The notes: generated by a model not told the origin, from the sequence alone. Positions 53,050 through 62,419 are shown, counted from the first letter of the stretch. The stretch is DNA of 64,000 nt from Flavimarina sp. Hel_I_48 (GCF_000733945.1 NZ_JPOL01000003.1:297945-361944), one strand, 5' to 3'. Made by a program: numbers and translations.

Positions 53050-54000
53050 TCAAGCTTTTACCATATTCTTTCCAGACTCCGAATCCAAACGTATTTTTCT
53101 CCTAAGTTGTCTTGTGGTCAATGTACTTCCATCATGGCTCCATCCTGGGGGTCCAAAGGCATACATAAATTTATGGTACCAGTTATCAGAGCGCTTCATA
53201 TCCTTCCAGATATCTTTATATTCATGAGTTAGAATAACGTAAGGATTGTAAGAATTAGGTGGTTTCGTAACGCCGTATTCTATGGCAATATCTTCATCCA
53301 GTTCCTTCCACGTACCAAAAATACGGTCAAAAGCATTTAAAATCCCACCGTGGTTTTTATCCATATATTCAATATTACGGGCATGATGAACCTGATGCAT
53401 GGTGTGAGTGTTGAGAAAACGCTCCAGGAATCCCATTTTCGGGATATATTGGGAATGTAACTGAAATTGCCAAAGTGCTTCTATTCCAAGACAAACAATC
53501 AACATTTCCACGGGAAACCCTAGCGCGGGTATCCACATGTAAAACAGTGGTTTGTAAAAAATAGTAAACCATCCATTACGTATAGCGGTACCCAGATTAA
53601 AATTATCTGAAGAGTGATGCACAATATGTGCTGCCCATAAAAATCTCACCATATGGTTTTCCCGGTGAAACCAATAATAGGATAAATCATCTGCCAGCAT
53701 GCACAATACCCAAAAATACCAGGCATAACCAAACGATTCCCATCCCATTATATTGGTACGTACACCTTCTACAAGTGGATTGAAAATTTCATAAACAACC
53801 TTAAAAATCAAAATGGCCGAAATGGTTTTAGCCAAAGGCGATAGAATTGCAGATCCAAGTCCCATTGCAAAGCTAGATCTCAGGTCTTTCCATTCATAAA
53901 GATGCTTACCTTCATCGTGCGACTTGCTGTAGGTAAGCTCTACAAGGATGAGCCCTAGAAAACAGGGAACACCATAAATTAAAGGGTTTGTAAAATCCAT
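53050..54000 (-). CDS. Fatty acid hydroxylase/sterol desaturase family membrane protein
   Basis: 316 residues with about five hydrophobic segments in the first 180. The di-iron His clusters are all present: HRENH (about 117), HIVHH (about 129), then HTMHQVHH (about 197). The family hydroxylates or desaturates lipids (fatty acids, sphingolipids, sterols, carotenoids). Bacteroidetes make sphingolipids and hydroxy fatty acids, so these are plausible substrates, but that is inference. A stand-alone gene; the first residues (MDFTNPLIYGVPCFLGLI) start the first TM. Confidence 0.9.
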   Translation of the reverse strand: MDFTNPLIYGVPCFLGLILVELTYSKSHDEGKHLYEWKDLRSSFAMGLGSAILSPLAKTISAILIFKVVYEIFNPLVEGVRTNIMGWESFGYAWYFWVLCMLADDLSYYWFHRENHMVRFLWAAHIVHHSSDNFNLGTAIRNGWFTIFYKPLFYMWIPALGFPVEMLIVCLGIEALWQFQLHSQYIPKMGFLERFLNTHTMHQVHHARNIEYMDKNHGGILNAFDRIFGTWKELDEDIAIEYGVTKPPNSYNPYVILTHEYKDIWKDMKRSDNWYHKFMYAFGPPGWSHDGSTLTTRQLRRKIRLDSESGKNMVKA

Positions 54001-54091
54001 AGTCTTAAAATACTTAGGTAATTGCCCCTATGGAGCATATACCGGTTTTGATTAAAGTTCTTAACTGTTCAATATAAGCAATTCTGGTCGT

Positions 54092-54865
54092 TTAAAGTTT
54101 TTTTGCTTCTTCCCAAAAAATATCCATTTCTGCCAATGTCATATCTTTTAGTGATTTATTGGTGCTTTTTGCTTTCTCTTCCAAATACTGAAAACGCTTT
54201 ATGAACTTTTTATTGGTACGCTCCAGAGCACTCTCTGGATCAATATTTAAAAAGCGCGCGTAATTAATCATTGAAAACAAGACATCGCCAAATTCGGCTT
54301 CCATTTTATCCTGATCTGCACTATTTACTTCCGCCTGCAGTTCGGCCAATTCTTCTTTTACTTTTTCAAAAACCTGTTGGGGCTCCTCCCAGTCAAAACC
54401 CACACCAGCAACTTTATCCTGTATCCTGCTGGCCTTAACCAAAGCTGGTAATGATTTTGGAACACCTTCAAGCACAGAGGATTTTCCTTCTTTTAATTTC
54501 AGGTTTTCCCAATTGCGCTTTACATCTTCTTCGTTCTCTACTTTGACATCTCCATAAATATGGGGATGCCTTGAAATGAGCTTTTCGCAAATGCCATCAG
54601 CTACATCTGCAATATCAAAACTGTTTGTTTCACTGCCTATTTTAGCATAAAAAACAATGTGCAATAATAGATCTCCTAATTCTTTTTTTACCTCATCAAG
54701 ATCATCCTCTAATATGGCATCACCCAGTTCATAGGTTTCTTCAATAGTAAGATGGCGCAAGGACCTGAGGGTTTGTTTTTTATCCCAGGGGCACTGTTCA
54801 CGCAGTTCATCCATTATGGTAAGCAGGCGATCAAAAGCCTGCAATTTTTCCTGGCGGTTACTCAT
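54092..54865 (-). CDS. mazG: Nucleoside triphosphate pyrophosphohydrolase MazG
   Basis: 257 residues from the ATG at 54865 (MSNRQEKLQAFDRL); the longer frame before it lies over the promoter. Tandem MazG domains: CPWDKKQTLRSLRHLTIEETYELGDAI with the EExxE metal site, LGDLLLHIVFYAKI, then the second copy with EEPQQVFEKVKEELAELQAE and FGDVLFSMINYARFL. It hydrolyses (d)NTPs to (d)NMP and pyrophosphate, cleaning the nucleotide pool. Single-gene unit. Confidence 0.96.
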   Translation of the reverse strand: MSNRQEKLQAFDRLLTIMDELREQCPWDKKQTLRSLRHLTIEETYELGDAILEDDLDEVKKELGDLLLHIVFYAKIGSETNSFDIADVADGICEKLISRHPHIYGDVKVENEEDVKRNWENLKLKEGKSSVLEGVPKSLPALVKASRIQDKVAGVGFDWEEPQQVFEKVKEELAELQAEVNSADQDKMEAEFGDVLFSMINYARFLNIDPESALERTNKKFIKRFQYLEEKAKSTNKSLKDMTLAEMDIFWEEAKKL

Positions 54866-54892
54866 AATAAGGGTTTGAGGAGAAACTAACAA

Positions 54893-54924
54893 TAAAACTA
54901 CCAATGGAGCACAAAATCCCCAAA
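54893..54924 (-). promoter_or_regulatory. Promoter of mazG (TTTG-N20-TAGTTTTA)
   Basis: On the minus strand TTTG (54924-54921) is 20 bp from TAGTTTTA (54900-54893), one base off the TAnnTTTG consensus. The predicted start lies about 25 bp before the ATG at 54865 and downstream of the longer in-frame start, supporting the shorter protein. Confidence 0.6.
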
Positions 54925-54961
54925 TTCGGTAGCTAAATGTACTATTATTTAGAATTCACTT

Positions 54962-55390
54962 CTACTCTTCTTCATCCTTCGCAGGCTCTTCACTCTTGTT
55001 ATTTTCTTCCAGATCAAGCATATCCTGAGCTTGAAGGAGATTGTACCATTGTATCACTTTCTTGATATCACTGGCATAAACGCGATCTTCATCAAAATTA
55101 GGCAAAACATCGAAAAAATAAGCCTCAAGTTCATCTTTTGAAGACTTATGGTCTATTGCTTGTTTGCCATTTTCTTTTTCGCTTATATTTTTAAAAATAT
55201 CTTTTAAGGGAACCTCTCCCTCAAGCGTATAAATAGCAATTTCTGATAAGATACTTACATTATGGCGCATGCTTACGGGTATCTTCTTACCATCTAAAAG
55301 GGATTCTGCTATAAACCCGGTACGTGTCTTGGCTCTTAAGTGATACAATCCCGGTTTTCCTGAAATGGATAATACTTTATCTAAACTCAT
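54962..55390 (-). CDS. DUF5606 domain protein
   Basis: 142 residues. Core SLDKVLSISGKPGLYHLRAKT (2-22), then SRHNVSILSEIAIYTL-like strand (here SMRHNVSILSEIAIYT) and EDRVYASDIKKVIQWYNLL. The C-terminus is acidic and disordered (NNKSEEPAKDEEE). The gene is conserved next to def in many flavobacteria. Function unknown. It follows def by 181 bp. Confidence 0.88.
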   Translation of the reverse strand: MSLDKVLSISGKPGLYHLRAKTRTGFIAESLLDGKKIPVSMRHNVSILSEIAIYTLEGEVPLKDIFKNISEKENGKQAIDHKSSKDELEAYFFDVLPNFDEDRVYASDIKKVIQWYNLLQAQDMLDLEENNKSEEPAKDEEE

Positions 55391-55571
55391 TTTATATATT
55401 TTTTAAAGCTGAGAGGTTTTTTCTCAATTTACGATACTTTTAACCTATCAGTTTTGGATTTGTTTTTTTGAGGTTGCAAATATCACTTTGAAAAAATGAT
55501 TTTTCAAAGGAATGTAACTAAATATTTGCATGCGTTATGTGAAGATAGATTCAGCTAAAACGCATTATGTT

Positions 55572-56159
55572 CTATCGACCTTTTTTTTCCGGGAATCGCA
55601 TACGATAATCCGCATCTACTTTTCCTTTGCTAATACCTTTCAACTTACCTTTCAAAATACGTTTTTTGAGGCTAGAAAGCTTATCCGTAAATAAGACACC
55701 TTCTATATGATCGTATTCATGCTGAATTACTCTTGCGATTAGTCCTGTATAGGTCTCCGTATGTTCCTTACGGTCCAGATCTTCATATCGTATAGTGATA
55801 TCTGGCTGGCGGAAAACGTCTTCATTGATACCAGGTATACTTAAACAACCTTCACCAAAAGGCCATTCATCACCTTTTTCTTCGATGATCTCTGCGTTGA
55901 TAAATGCTTTTTTAAAGTTCTCAAGATCTTTACGTTCCTCATCTTCTATATCTTCATCTGAAGAAAATGGCGCCGTATCTACAATAAATATGCGAAGGGA
56001 TTTCCCTACTTGCGGAGCGGCAAGCCCTACCCCACTGGCGCCGTACATTGTTTCAAACATATTATCTATCAGCACTTCTAAGTCAGGATATTCTGCTGGG
56101 ATCATTTTTGCCTTCTGTTTCAGCACGGGATCACCGTACGCTACTATAGGTAAAATCAT
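55572..56159 (-). CDS. def: Peptide deformylase
   Basis: 195 residues. The three motifs are in order: GVGLAAPQVG (about 42-51), EGCLSIPG (about 103-110, zinc Cys) and QHEYDH (about 145-150, two zinc His and catalytic Glu). It removes the formyl group from nascent proteins. There is an acidic insertion about 65-85 (SSDEDIEDEERKDLE). It follows ruvX by 37 bp and is probably in the same transcript. Confidence 0.97.
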   Translation of the reverse strand: MILPIVAYGDPVLKQKAKMIPAEYPDLEVLIDNMFETMYGASGVGLAAPQVGKSLRIFIVDTAPFSSDEDIEDEERKDLENFKKAFINAEIIEEKGDEWPFGEGCLSIPGINEDVFRQPDITIRYEDLDRKEHTETYTGLIARVIQHEYDHIEGVLFTDKLSSLKKRILKGKLKGISKGKVDADYRMRFPEKKGR

Positions 56160-56196
56160 GGCTACTTTTATTTTTGTTCTTTACTTTAAAAGCTAT

Positions 56197-56601
56197 TTAT
56201 TTATACAAATATGTCTGTAATATAATAGTGGCGCTAATTTCGTCAACGAGCGCCTTGTCTTGACGTTTTTTCTTCTTTAGACCGCTCTTGATCATGCTTT
56301 CTACTGCTAGTTTAGAAGTAAAACGCTCATCTACACGGGTTATTGGAATAACTATGACCTTTTCCAGATTTTCACAGAACTTTAAAATATGTTCTTCCAC
56401 TGCAGATGCTTCATTATTCATACGCTTGGGCTCCCCAATAAGTATACGCTCTACATCTTCCTTTTCACAATATTCCTTTAAAAAAGAGAGCAGATCATCC
56501 GTTTTTACGGTAGTTAGTCCAGAGGCTATAAGCTGCAGTTCATCTGTAACTGCAATACCCGTGCGCTTTGTACCGTAATCTATTGCAAGAATGCGTGCCA
56601 T
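56197..56601 (-). CDS. ruvX: Putative pre-16S rRNA nuclease / Holliday junction resolvase-like protein
   Basis: 134 residues of the YqgF/RuvX family. RNase H-like fold: ILAIDYGTKRTGIA (4-17) with the first catalytic Asp, GEPKRMNNEASAVEEHI, and VDERFTSKLA with the acidic pair, then DKALVDEISATIILQ. YqgF processes the 5' end of 16S rRNA. First gene of the ruvX-def unit. Confidence 0.95.
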   Translation of the reverse strand: MARILAIDYGTKRTGIAVTDELQLIASGLTTVKTDDLLSFLKEYCEKEDVERILIGEPKRMNNEASAVEEHILKFCENLEKVIVIPITRVDERFTSKLAVESMIKSGLKKKKRQDKALVDEISATIILQTYLYK

Positions 56602-56614
56602 ACTTCAATTTTTG

Positions 56615-56646
56615 CAAAAGTAAGGTTTTAAAACTTATATGGGCAA
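56615..56646 (-). promoter_or_regulatory. Promoter of ruvX-def (TTG-N21-TACTTTTG)
   Basis: On the minus strand, TTG at 56646-56644 and TACTTTTG at 56622-56615, 21 bp apart: an exact -7 consensus at allowed spacing. The predicted start is about 8 bp before the ATG at 56601, a short leader. Confidence 0.68.
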
Positions 56647-56761
56647 GCCTTGGCTGTTTATAGTAGTGGGATTATCTTTGAAACCTGGACTTTGAATAAT
56701 AACAACAAAACGGCGCCTTCTATAGCCTTGGCCAACCGTTATGATAAAAACCTAAAAGATT

Positions 56762-57577
56762 TTGGAGCAAGTAAAAAATGTGATTGAAAAAGCCTGGGAC
56801 GACAGGTCCCATCTTACCGAAAAGGTAACTCAGAATGCGATTAGGGAAGTCATTGAACTTTTGGACGAAGGGGTTCTTCGCGTTGCAGAACCTGATGGTG
56901 ATGGCTGGAAGATAAATGAATGGGTAAAGAAAGCGGTCGTTCTTTATTTCCCAATTCAGAAAATGGAGAAAATGGAAGTCGGTATTTTTGAATATCACGA
57001 TAAAATGCCTCTCAAAACAGGTTATCAAAATAAGGACATTCGGGTTGTGCCAAATGCCGTTGCACGTCATGGTGCGTATATCTCAAAGGGAGTGATCCTC
57101 ATGCCGAGTTATGTCAATATTGGCGCACATATAGAAGAAGGCACAATGGTAGATACCTGGGCGACTGTAGGTAGCTGCGCCCAGATAGGAAAAAATGTAC
57201 ACCTTAGCGGTGGTGTGGGAATAGGTGGTGTTTTAGAACCATTACAGGCTGCACCTGTCATTATAGAGGACAATGCCTTTATAGGGTCCAGATGTATTGT
57301 GGTAGAAGGTGTACGTGTGGGGAAAGAAGCTGTTTTAGGAGCTAATGTGGTTTTGACGGGTTCGACAAAGATCATAGATGTGACTGGTGATGAGCCTAAA
57401 GAATCAAAGGGATATGTACCACCGCGCAGTGTGGTGATCCCCGGTAGTTATACGAAGAAATTCCCTGCTGGGGAATTTCAGGTTCCCTGTGCACTTATAA
57501 TTGGCACACGCAAAGAAAGCACCAATAAAAAAACCTCTTTAAATGATGCACTGAGGGATTATAGTGTCGCCGTATAG
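56762..57577 (+). CDS. dapD: Tetrahydrodipicolinate N-succinyltransferase
   Basis: 271 residues. N-terminal helical domain (1-100), then the left-handed beta-helix of hexapeptide repeats (about 100-225), with GTMVDTWATVGSCAQIG and HLSGGVGIGGVLEP, the family signature, and a C-terminal FPAGEFQVPCALIIG. It uses succinyl-CoA in the lysine/diaminopimelate pathway, with dapB at 31439. The start is TTG at 56762: an in-frame stop is only three codons upstream and no ATG exists in the conserved N-terminal region. Confidence 0.96.
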   Translation: MEQVKNVIEKAWDDRSHLTEKVTQNAIREVIELLDEGVLRVAEPDGDGWKINEWVKKAVVLYFPIQKMEKMEVGIFEYHDKMPLKTGYQNKDIRVVPNAVARHGAYISKGVILMPSYVNIGAHIEEGTMVDTWATVGSCAQIGKNVHLSGGVGIGGVLEPLQAAPVIIEDNAFIGSRCIVVEGVRVGKEAVLGANVVLTGSTKIIDVTGDEPKESKGYVPPRSVVIPGSYTKKFPAGEFQVPCALIIGTRKESTNKKTSLNDALRDYSVAV

Positions 57578-57614
57578 CACATCGATTTTCTTTTATTACT
57601 TTTAGGGCATATAT

Positions 57615-58682
57615 ATGAAGGTTTTGGTTATTCAGCAGAAGATGATAGGCGATGTGCTGTTGTCTTCCATACTTTTTGAAGCCTTAAATGATAAATTTCC
57701 CGGTGCAGAATTACATTTTCTTATTAGAAAAAATACGCTACCGGTAGTAGCAGGTAATCCTTATATTCACACGATCATTTTAGACCGTGAGGACGAGTTA
57801 GGAAAAAAACTTAATTTTATTGCATTCCTGTCACGTCTTAGAAAGGAACGATATTACGCTGTAATTGACGTTTACTCAAAGATTGGGTCTGCGCTTTTAA
57901 CCTACGGTACTCATGCAAAAGTACGAGTAGGTAGAAAAAAATGGTATACTTGGTTTTTATACACAACGACCAAGGATTATCAAAATACACCAAAAAGTAT
58001 TGTTGGTAAAGCAATTCAATTTCGTATGGATTTATTGAGACCCCTGGGAATAGCAGGAGAACAAACATATAGGCCTAAAATTTCCCTCGCCCCAGAAGAG
58101 AAGGAAGTGGCAAAAAAGTTTATGGTACAGTCTGGGGTCAATCTTTCCCGCCCTATTGTCATGTGCAGTGTTTTAGGAAGTAGTATTAATAAAAGTTATC
58201 CTTTGGCTCATTTTGCCGAAGTACTTAAAACAATCGTAGCTACCAGTGATGTCCAACTTCTCTTTAATTATTTGCCTTCACAACATGACCGTGTAGAAGA
58301 ATTGCTAGGCCTCTGTGATCCTAAAGTAAAATCGAGGGTTATACGGTCGTGTTATGCAACTAGCCTGAGACAATTTATCAGTATAGCGTCTTTTTGCGAT
58401 GTGCTTATAGGAAATGAAGGCGGCGCTGTACATATGGCAAAAGCTGTTGATGTGCCCACTTTTGCTATATTCTCTCCCCAAATTCAAAAAGAAACCTGGA
58501 TCAATGAGGAAAGCGATAAGGATGTCGCGGTACATATTAATGATTATAAACCCGAATTATTTGACAATTTAGCCGAAAAAAAGGATGTTCTAGCCGCAAA
58601 TGAGAGACTGTATACCGCATTTAGCCCTGATCACTTTCAACCTCTTTTAGTTGATTTTTTGAAGAAAAATATCAATAAATGA
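57615..58682 (+). CDS. Glycosyltransferase family 9 (heptosyltransferase-like)
   Basis: 355 residues of the GT-B fold. Start KVLVIQQKMIGDVLLSSILF is the classic GT9 N-terminal loop, with IHTIILDRED and VRVGRKKWYTWFLY following. The C-terminal donor site has GNEGGAVHMAKAVDVPTFAIF. GT9 enzymes add heptose or other sugars to the lipopolysaccharide core in the cytoplasm. It overlaps the next gene by 4 bp (ATGA), starting a glycan cluster. Confidence 0.92.
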   Translation: MKVLVIQQKMIGDVLLSSILFEALNDKFPGAELHFLIRKNTLPVVAGNPYIHTIILDREDELGKKLNFIAFLSRLRKERYYAVIDVYSKIGSALLTYGTHAKVRVGRKKWYTWFLYTTTKDYQNTPKSIVGKAIQFRMDLLRPLGIAGEQTYRPKISLAPEEKEVAKKFMVQSGVNLSRPIVMCSVLGSSINKSYPLAHFAEVLKTIVATSDVQLLFNYLPSQHDRVEELLGLCDPKVKSRVIRSCYATSLRQFISIASFCDVLIGNEGGAVHMAKAVDVPTFAIFSPQIQKETWINEESDKDVAVHINDYKPELFDNLAEKKDVLAANERLYTAFSPDHFQPLLVDFLKKNINK

Positions 58683-60508
58683 TCTATAGGTTTTTAATCT
58701 ACATTTCTCATTCCTATGGTATCCCCATTGGCGAACCTTTGGAACAGGAGATTGAAAAGCGCGGCTATCAGGTAAAGTGGTTTGCCGATATGTCCTATTC
58801 CAAAAAGAAGATCAAAAACAAAGATACCTGTGACTCCATACAGGATATAAAAAATTATCATCCCCATGTTGTACTGACCGCCACAGATAGCGTACCTGAT
58901 TTTATACCGGGTATCAAAGTGCAGTTATTTCATGGTTTTCTTGCCTTTAAACACAGTCATAAAAGAGGGCATTTTAGAATCAGGGGATTTTTTGACCTCT
59001 ATTGTACCCAGGGAGCTTCAACAACGAGTATTTTCAAACAAAAAGAAAAGAAATACGGATATTTTGATGTCGTAGAAACGGGATGGTCAAAAGTAGATCC
59101 GCTCTTTCCTATAGTAAAGAGAGAAGTTCATGCCCGACCTACTTTACTTATTGCATCTACTTTTTCGCCAAAATATAGCCTTGCCCACAATCCTGAAGTG
59201 GTAGAAGTCATAAAGAATCTGTCAAACAGCAATACTTTTAAAATCCTGGTCGTATTACATCCTAAAATGAGCAAGGATATTGTAAACAAGTTCAAAACGC
59301 TTGTAAACGACAACCTTTCCTTTCACAAAACCACCAATCTAATCCCCTTGTTCAAGCAGGCAGATGTTATGCTGGGCGATACCACTTCTGCAATTACCGA
59401 ATTTCTCTTGCAGGAAAAACCGGTGGTTACCTTTAAAAATAACAAACCTGGGCCACATCTGCTAAATGTTGAAACAACGGAAGAGATAGTCCCAGCACTG
59501 GAAAAAGGTCTTACAGAACCAGAACAACTCATGAATTCCATTCGTGAATATATTAAAGTTACCCACCCCTATAAGGATGGTCAATCAAGTGCCAGGGTCG
59601 TTGAAGCATCCGTAGCCTTTTTGCACAAAAACAAGGATTATTTAAAGCCAAAGCCCATAAATTTAGTTCGGCGATTTAAGATGAGGCGCAAATTGGGAGA
59701 TTTTAAAAGCAAGACCGTTCGACATCCTATTACCCTTACTGATCAAAAAAACCGAGAAAAGGTCACCGCCATTATCCCGGTTTATAATGAAGCCCATAAT
59801 ATTGAAAACACCTTAAAGTCTGTTGCTTTCGCTGATGAAACCATGGTGGTAGATTCTTACAGTACAGATGATACTGTAGAAATCGCTAAAAAGTACACAG
59901 ATTTTGTAATACAAAGGGATTTTGAATATCCTGCTTCCCAGAAAAACTGGGCCATTCCCCAGGCTTCTTATGAATGGATTCTTCTGCTTGATGCAGATGA
60001 ACGCGTGACCCCTGCGCTGCAAGATGAAATTTTAGAAATTCTTGCAAAACCAGAACCAGATATAAATGCCTACTGGATTTACCGCAAAAACCATTTTATG
60101 GGAAAAGAGGTTCGGTACAGCGGTTGGCAAAATGATAAGGTTATTCGTCTTTTTAAGAAAAGTTACAACCGTTATGAGGATAAAATGGTCCATGAAGAGA
60201 TAATTTCTGAGGGCACTGTAGGTTTTCTTAAAAACAGGTTGCACCACAATACCTATGTAAGCTTAGATCACTATCTTAATAAACTGAATAAATATTCCTA
60301 CTGGCAGGCTCGGGACTATGACAGCATCACAGGGACGCTTACCCCATTCCATTTTTTAGTCAAACCGTTCTGGAAATTCTTTAAACATTATATTATCCAA
60401 CAGGGATTTCGTGACGGTATTGTGGGTTTCTCGGTTAGTTTTTTACAAAGCTATTCCGTAGTGCTTCGATACATGCGGCTATATCTTTACCGCAGGGATA
60501 TTAAATAA
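58679..60508 (+). CDS. Two-domain glycan enzyme: glycerophosphotransferase-like domain fused to GT2
   Basis: 609 residues. Residues 1-335 have the GT-B, CDP-glycerol glycerophosphotransferase-like pattern: QLFHGFLAFKHSHKRGHF, FDLYCTQGASTTSIF, VVETGWSKVDPLF and ADVMLGDTTSAITEFLL. Residues 358-609 are a WaaE-type GT2 domain: KVTAIIPVYNEAHNIENTL, VVDSYSTDDT and LLLDADERVTPAL, with the KMVHEE motif and a hydrophobic C-terminus. WaaE-type enzymes add a glucose to the core. The linker (MRRKLGDFKSKTVRHP) is basic. Overlaps the GT9 gene by 4 bp. Confidence 0.88.
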   Translation: MIYRFLIYISHSYGIPIGEPLEQEIEKRGYQVKWFADMSYSKKKIKNKDTCDSIQDIKNYHPHVVLTATDSVPDFIPGIKVQLFHGFLAFKHSHKRGHFRIRGFFDLYCTQGASTTSIFKQKEKKYGYFDVVETGWSKVDPLFPIVKREVHARPTLLIASTFSPKYSLAHNPEVVEVIKNLSNSNTFKILVVLHPKMSKDIVNKFKTLVNDNLSFHKTTNLIPLFKQADVMLGDTTSAITEFLLQEKPVVTFKNNKPGPHLLNVETTEEIVPALEKGLTEPEQLMNSIREYIKVTHPYKDGQSSARVVEASVAFLHKNKDYLKPKPINLVRRFKMRRKLGDFKSKTVRHPITLTDQKNREKVTAIIPVYNEAHNIENTLKSVAFADETMVVDSYSTDDTVEIAKKYTDFVIQRDFEYPASQKNWAIPQASYEWILLLDADERVTPALQDEILEILAKPEPDINAYWIYRKNHFMGKEVRYSGWQNDKVIRLFKKSYNRYEDKMVHEEIISEGTVGFLKNRLHHNTYVSLDHYLNKLNKYSYWQARDYDSITGTLTPFHFLVKPFWKFFKHYIIQQGFRDGIVGFSVSFLQSYSVVLRYMRLYLYRRDIK

Positions 60509-60517
60509 AACAAACGA

Positions 60518-61270
60518 TTATTTCCAGAACCTAAGTTTCTTTTTCAGGCGTTTTTTTCTATGAAAACCTTCCTGAAATTCCTTAGTGGCCTTCCACATAT
60601 CACTTATTGTTTTTTGCTCATCATATCCCGCCAGGCGCGCATACTCCTTTGCCATGACCACTACCATCTTCTTCTTAGGCGTCAAACGGCTAAAGTTTTT
60701 GATCCGTGTGGTATAATCCATTGGTTTAAATTCCATTCTGTTAAGGTCCACCAGATAAAATTCATATGCTTTCGCGTTCTTTACGATCAGCGTATTACCG
60801 GGAGAGTGATCTAAAAAGTGAATCCCTTTTTCATGCAAACTGAATGTAAATTGAGTAAACGCCTTTAAAATTTCCGTTTCTCCGGCATATTTTGGGTTAT
60901 CCACAAGATCGCGGTAGGTAAGGTCACAATCAAGAAGGTCACAGGCATAAAAACTTTTATTGAAAAGCAATTTAGCTTCTTCGGCATATGCGATAGGCTT
61001 TGGGGTGCCTACCTGCATTTCAAGCAATTTTGTGGCATACTCATACGAGCGCTGGGCCTTAGACTTCCTAAGAAATTTGTAGGCGATTTTATTGACCAGA
61101 TTAGGGATTTTGAAGGATTTTATAGAGATTTTCTTTCCTTCAAAGTCAAATGTTTTAATGGTATTTCGGGCACCGCCAGAAAAAAGGGTGCCTTCATGAT
61201 CAAAATCTTTGAGCAGTTGCTCTAATTTTAAAACACTACTTTTGTTATCCAGATTGGAATGTAGTTTCAT
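60518..61270 (-). CDS. Kdo-kinase-like / InaA-type lipopolysaccharide kinase
   Basis: 250 residues of the protein-kinase-like fold. N-lobe with GGARNTIKTFDFEGKKISIKS (Lys in the last part), C-lobe catalytic loop FLDHSPGNTLIVK (Asp and Asn), and metal motif FYLVDLNRMEF. KdkA and InaA-type kinases phosphorylate Kdo or heptose in the lipid A-core, in the cytoplasm before export. It is on the opposite strand within the glycan cluster, divergent from the GT4 gene. Substrate is inferred from context. Confidence 0.86.
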   Translation of the reverse strand: MKLHSNLDNKSSVLKLEQLLKDFDHEGTLFSGGARNTIKTFDFEGKKISIKSFKIPNLVNKIAYKFLRKSKAQRSYEYATKLLEMQVGTPKPIAYAEEAKLLFNKSFYACDLLDCDLTYRDLVDNPKYAGETEILKAFTQFTFSLHEKGIHFLDHSPGNTLIVKNAKAYEFYLVDLNRMEFKPMDYTTRIKNFSRLTPKKKMVVVMAKEYARLAGYDEQKTISDMWKATKEFQEGFHRKKRLKKKLRFWK

Positions 61271-61286
61271 ACGTTGATTTGAAGTG

Positions 61287-61318
61287 CAAAAGTAATGCTA
61301 ATTTATAAAGTTGGAAAA
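61287..61318 (-). promoter_or_regulatory. Promoter of the Kdo-kinase-like gene
   Basis: TACTTTTG (61294-61287) is an exact -7 box on the minus strand, with TTTTC (61318-61314) 19 bp upstream. Predicted leader is about 10 bases. Confidence 0.58.
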
Positions 61319-61343
61319 CGGCCAAAACCAGTCATAAATCACC

Positions 61344-62408
61344 ATGAAACATGTCTTTTTAGAATCTCATAATATAAAAAACAGGTATTTTGGTTTCGGT
61401 CAGTTCAACTATCATTTGATCAAAGGTTTAAGTGAGATTGAGCAGGATGAACAGTTAAAATTTACAGTTCATGCGAGTGACTTAAAAGAACTTCAGGAGG
61501 AATTTGGGACAACATTCAACTACAAAAAGTATAGTTCGTTATCAAGGCACCCGCTGTTTAGGATCCGCAAAAAATACGATCTGTGGCATTCGCTGAATCA
61601 AAACACAAAAATAGAACCGCATACTCAATTACCCTATTTAATGACTGTTCACGACATTCACTTTATGGAAGAGCGTTCCGGTGACGATAAGCGTAAGCAG
61701 CGCTTTAATGAAAAACTTAGCCGCTGTAATGCCATTGTCTATATTTCAAACTTTGCAAAAGAAAATACGCACGCCCATTTTAGGGTGCCCGCTGTCCCAG
61801 AGCACGTAATCTACAACGGTAATACGATTACAAATACGAATATACCTGAAGATTACCGGCCAGATTTTATTCCGGCGCAGCCTTATTTATTTAATATTGG
61901 TGAAATGACAGCGCGCAAAAACACGCATACCCTGGTTGAAATGTTGGTTTTTTTACCCAATTTTCAGCTGGTTCTCGCCGGTAATTCCAACAAAGAGTAT
62001 GTTGAAACCGTAAAAAAACATATTTCTAAAAACAAGCTTGAAAACCGGGTACACATCTTAGGGAAGATCAGCGAAATAGATAAAAGATATTATTTGAAAA
62101 ATTGCGCTGGTTTTGTTTTCCCATCCCTACGCGAAGGTTTTGGTTTGCCCCCAATTGAAGCCATGAGCTACGGTAAACCCGTTTTTCTTTCAAATAACAC
62201 ATCCCTACCGGAAATAGGTGGAGCGCATGCTTTTTACTGGGATCACTATGATCCCGAATATATGGCGGAAACAGTAGAAAATGGACTCTCCAACTATAAA
62301 GAAAACGAGCAAGACTTAAGTCGGCTTTACAGAAACCATGCAAATAGTTTCAAATGGGAAGAAACCGCAAAGCAATACATGAAGGTTTATAAATCCCTGT
62401 TATCTTAA
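61344..62408 (+). CDS. Glycosyltransferase family 4
   Basis: 354 residues, GT-B. The N-terminal part has LWHSLNQNTKIEPHTQLPYL and MTVHDIHFME, the C-terminal donor domain YLFNIGEMTARKNTHTLVEM and FPSLREGFGLPPIEAMSYGKP, which carries the EGFGLPxxE signature. A retaining transferase of the glycan cluster, using a nucleotide sugar in the cytoplasm. Acceptor unknown. The FkbM pseudogene follows after 11 bp. Confidence 0.92.
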   Translation: MKHVFLESHNIKNRYFGFGQFNYHLIKGLSEIEQDEQLKFTVHASDLKELQEEFGTTFNYKKYSSLSRHPLFRIRKKYDLWHSLNQNTKIEPHTQLPYLMTVHDIHFMEERSGDDKRKQRFNEKLSRCNAIVYISNFAKENTHAHFRVPAVPEHVIYNGNTITNTNIPEDYRPDFIPAQPYLFNIGEMTARKNTHTLVEMLVFLPNFQLVLAGNSNKEYVETVKKHISKNKLENRVHILGKISEIDKRYYLKNCAGFVFPSLREGFGLPPIEAMSYGKPVFLSNNTSLPEIGGAHAFYWDHYDPEYMAETVENGLSNYKENEQDLSRLYRNHANSFKWEETAKQYMKVYKSLLS

Positions 62409-62419
62409 ATCATCGTGTT

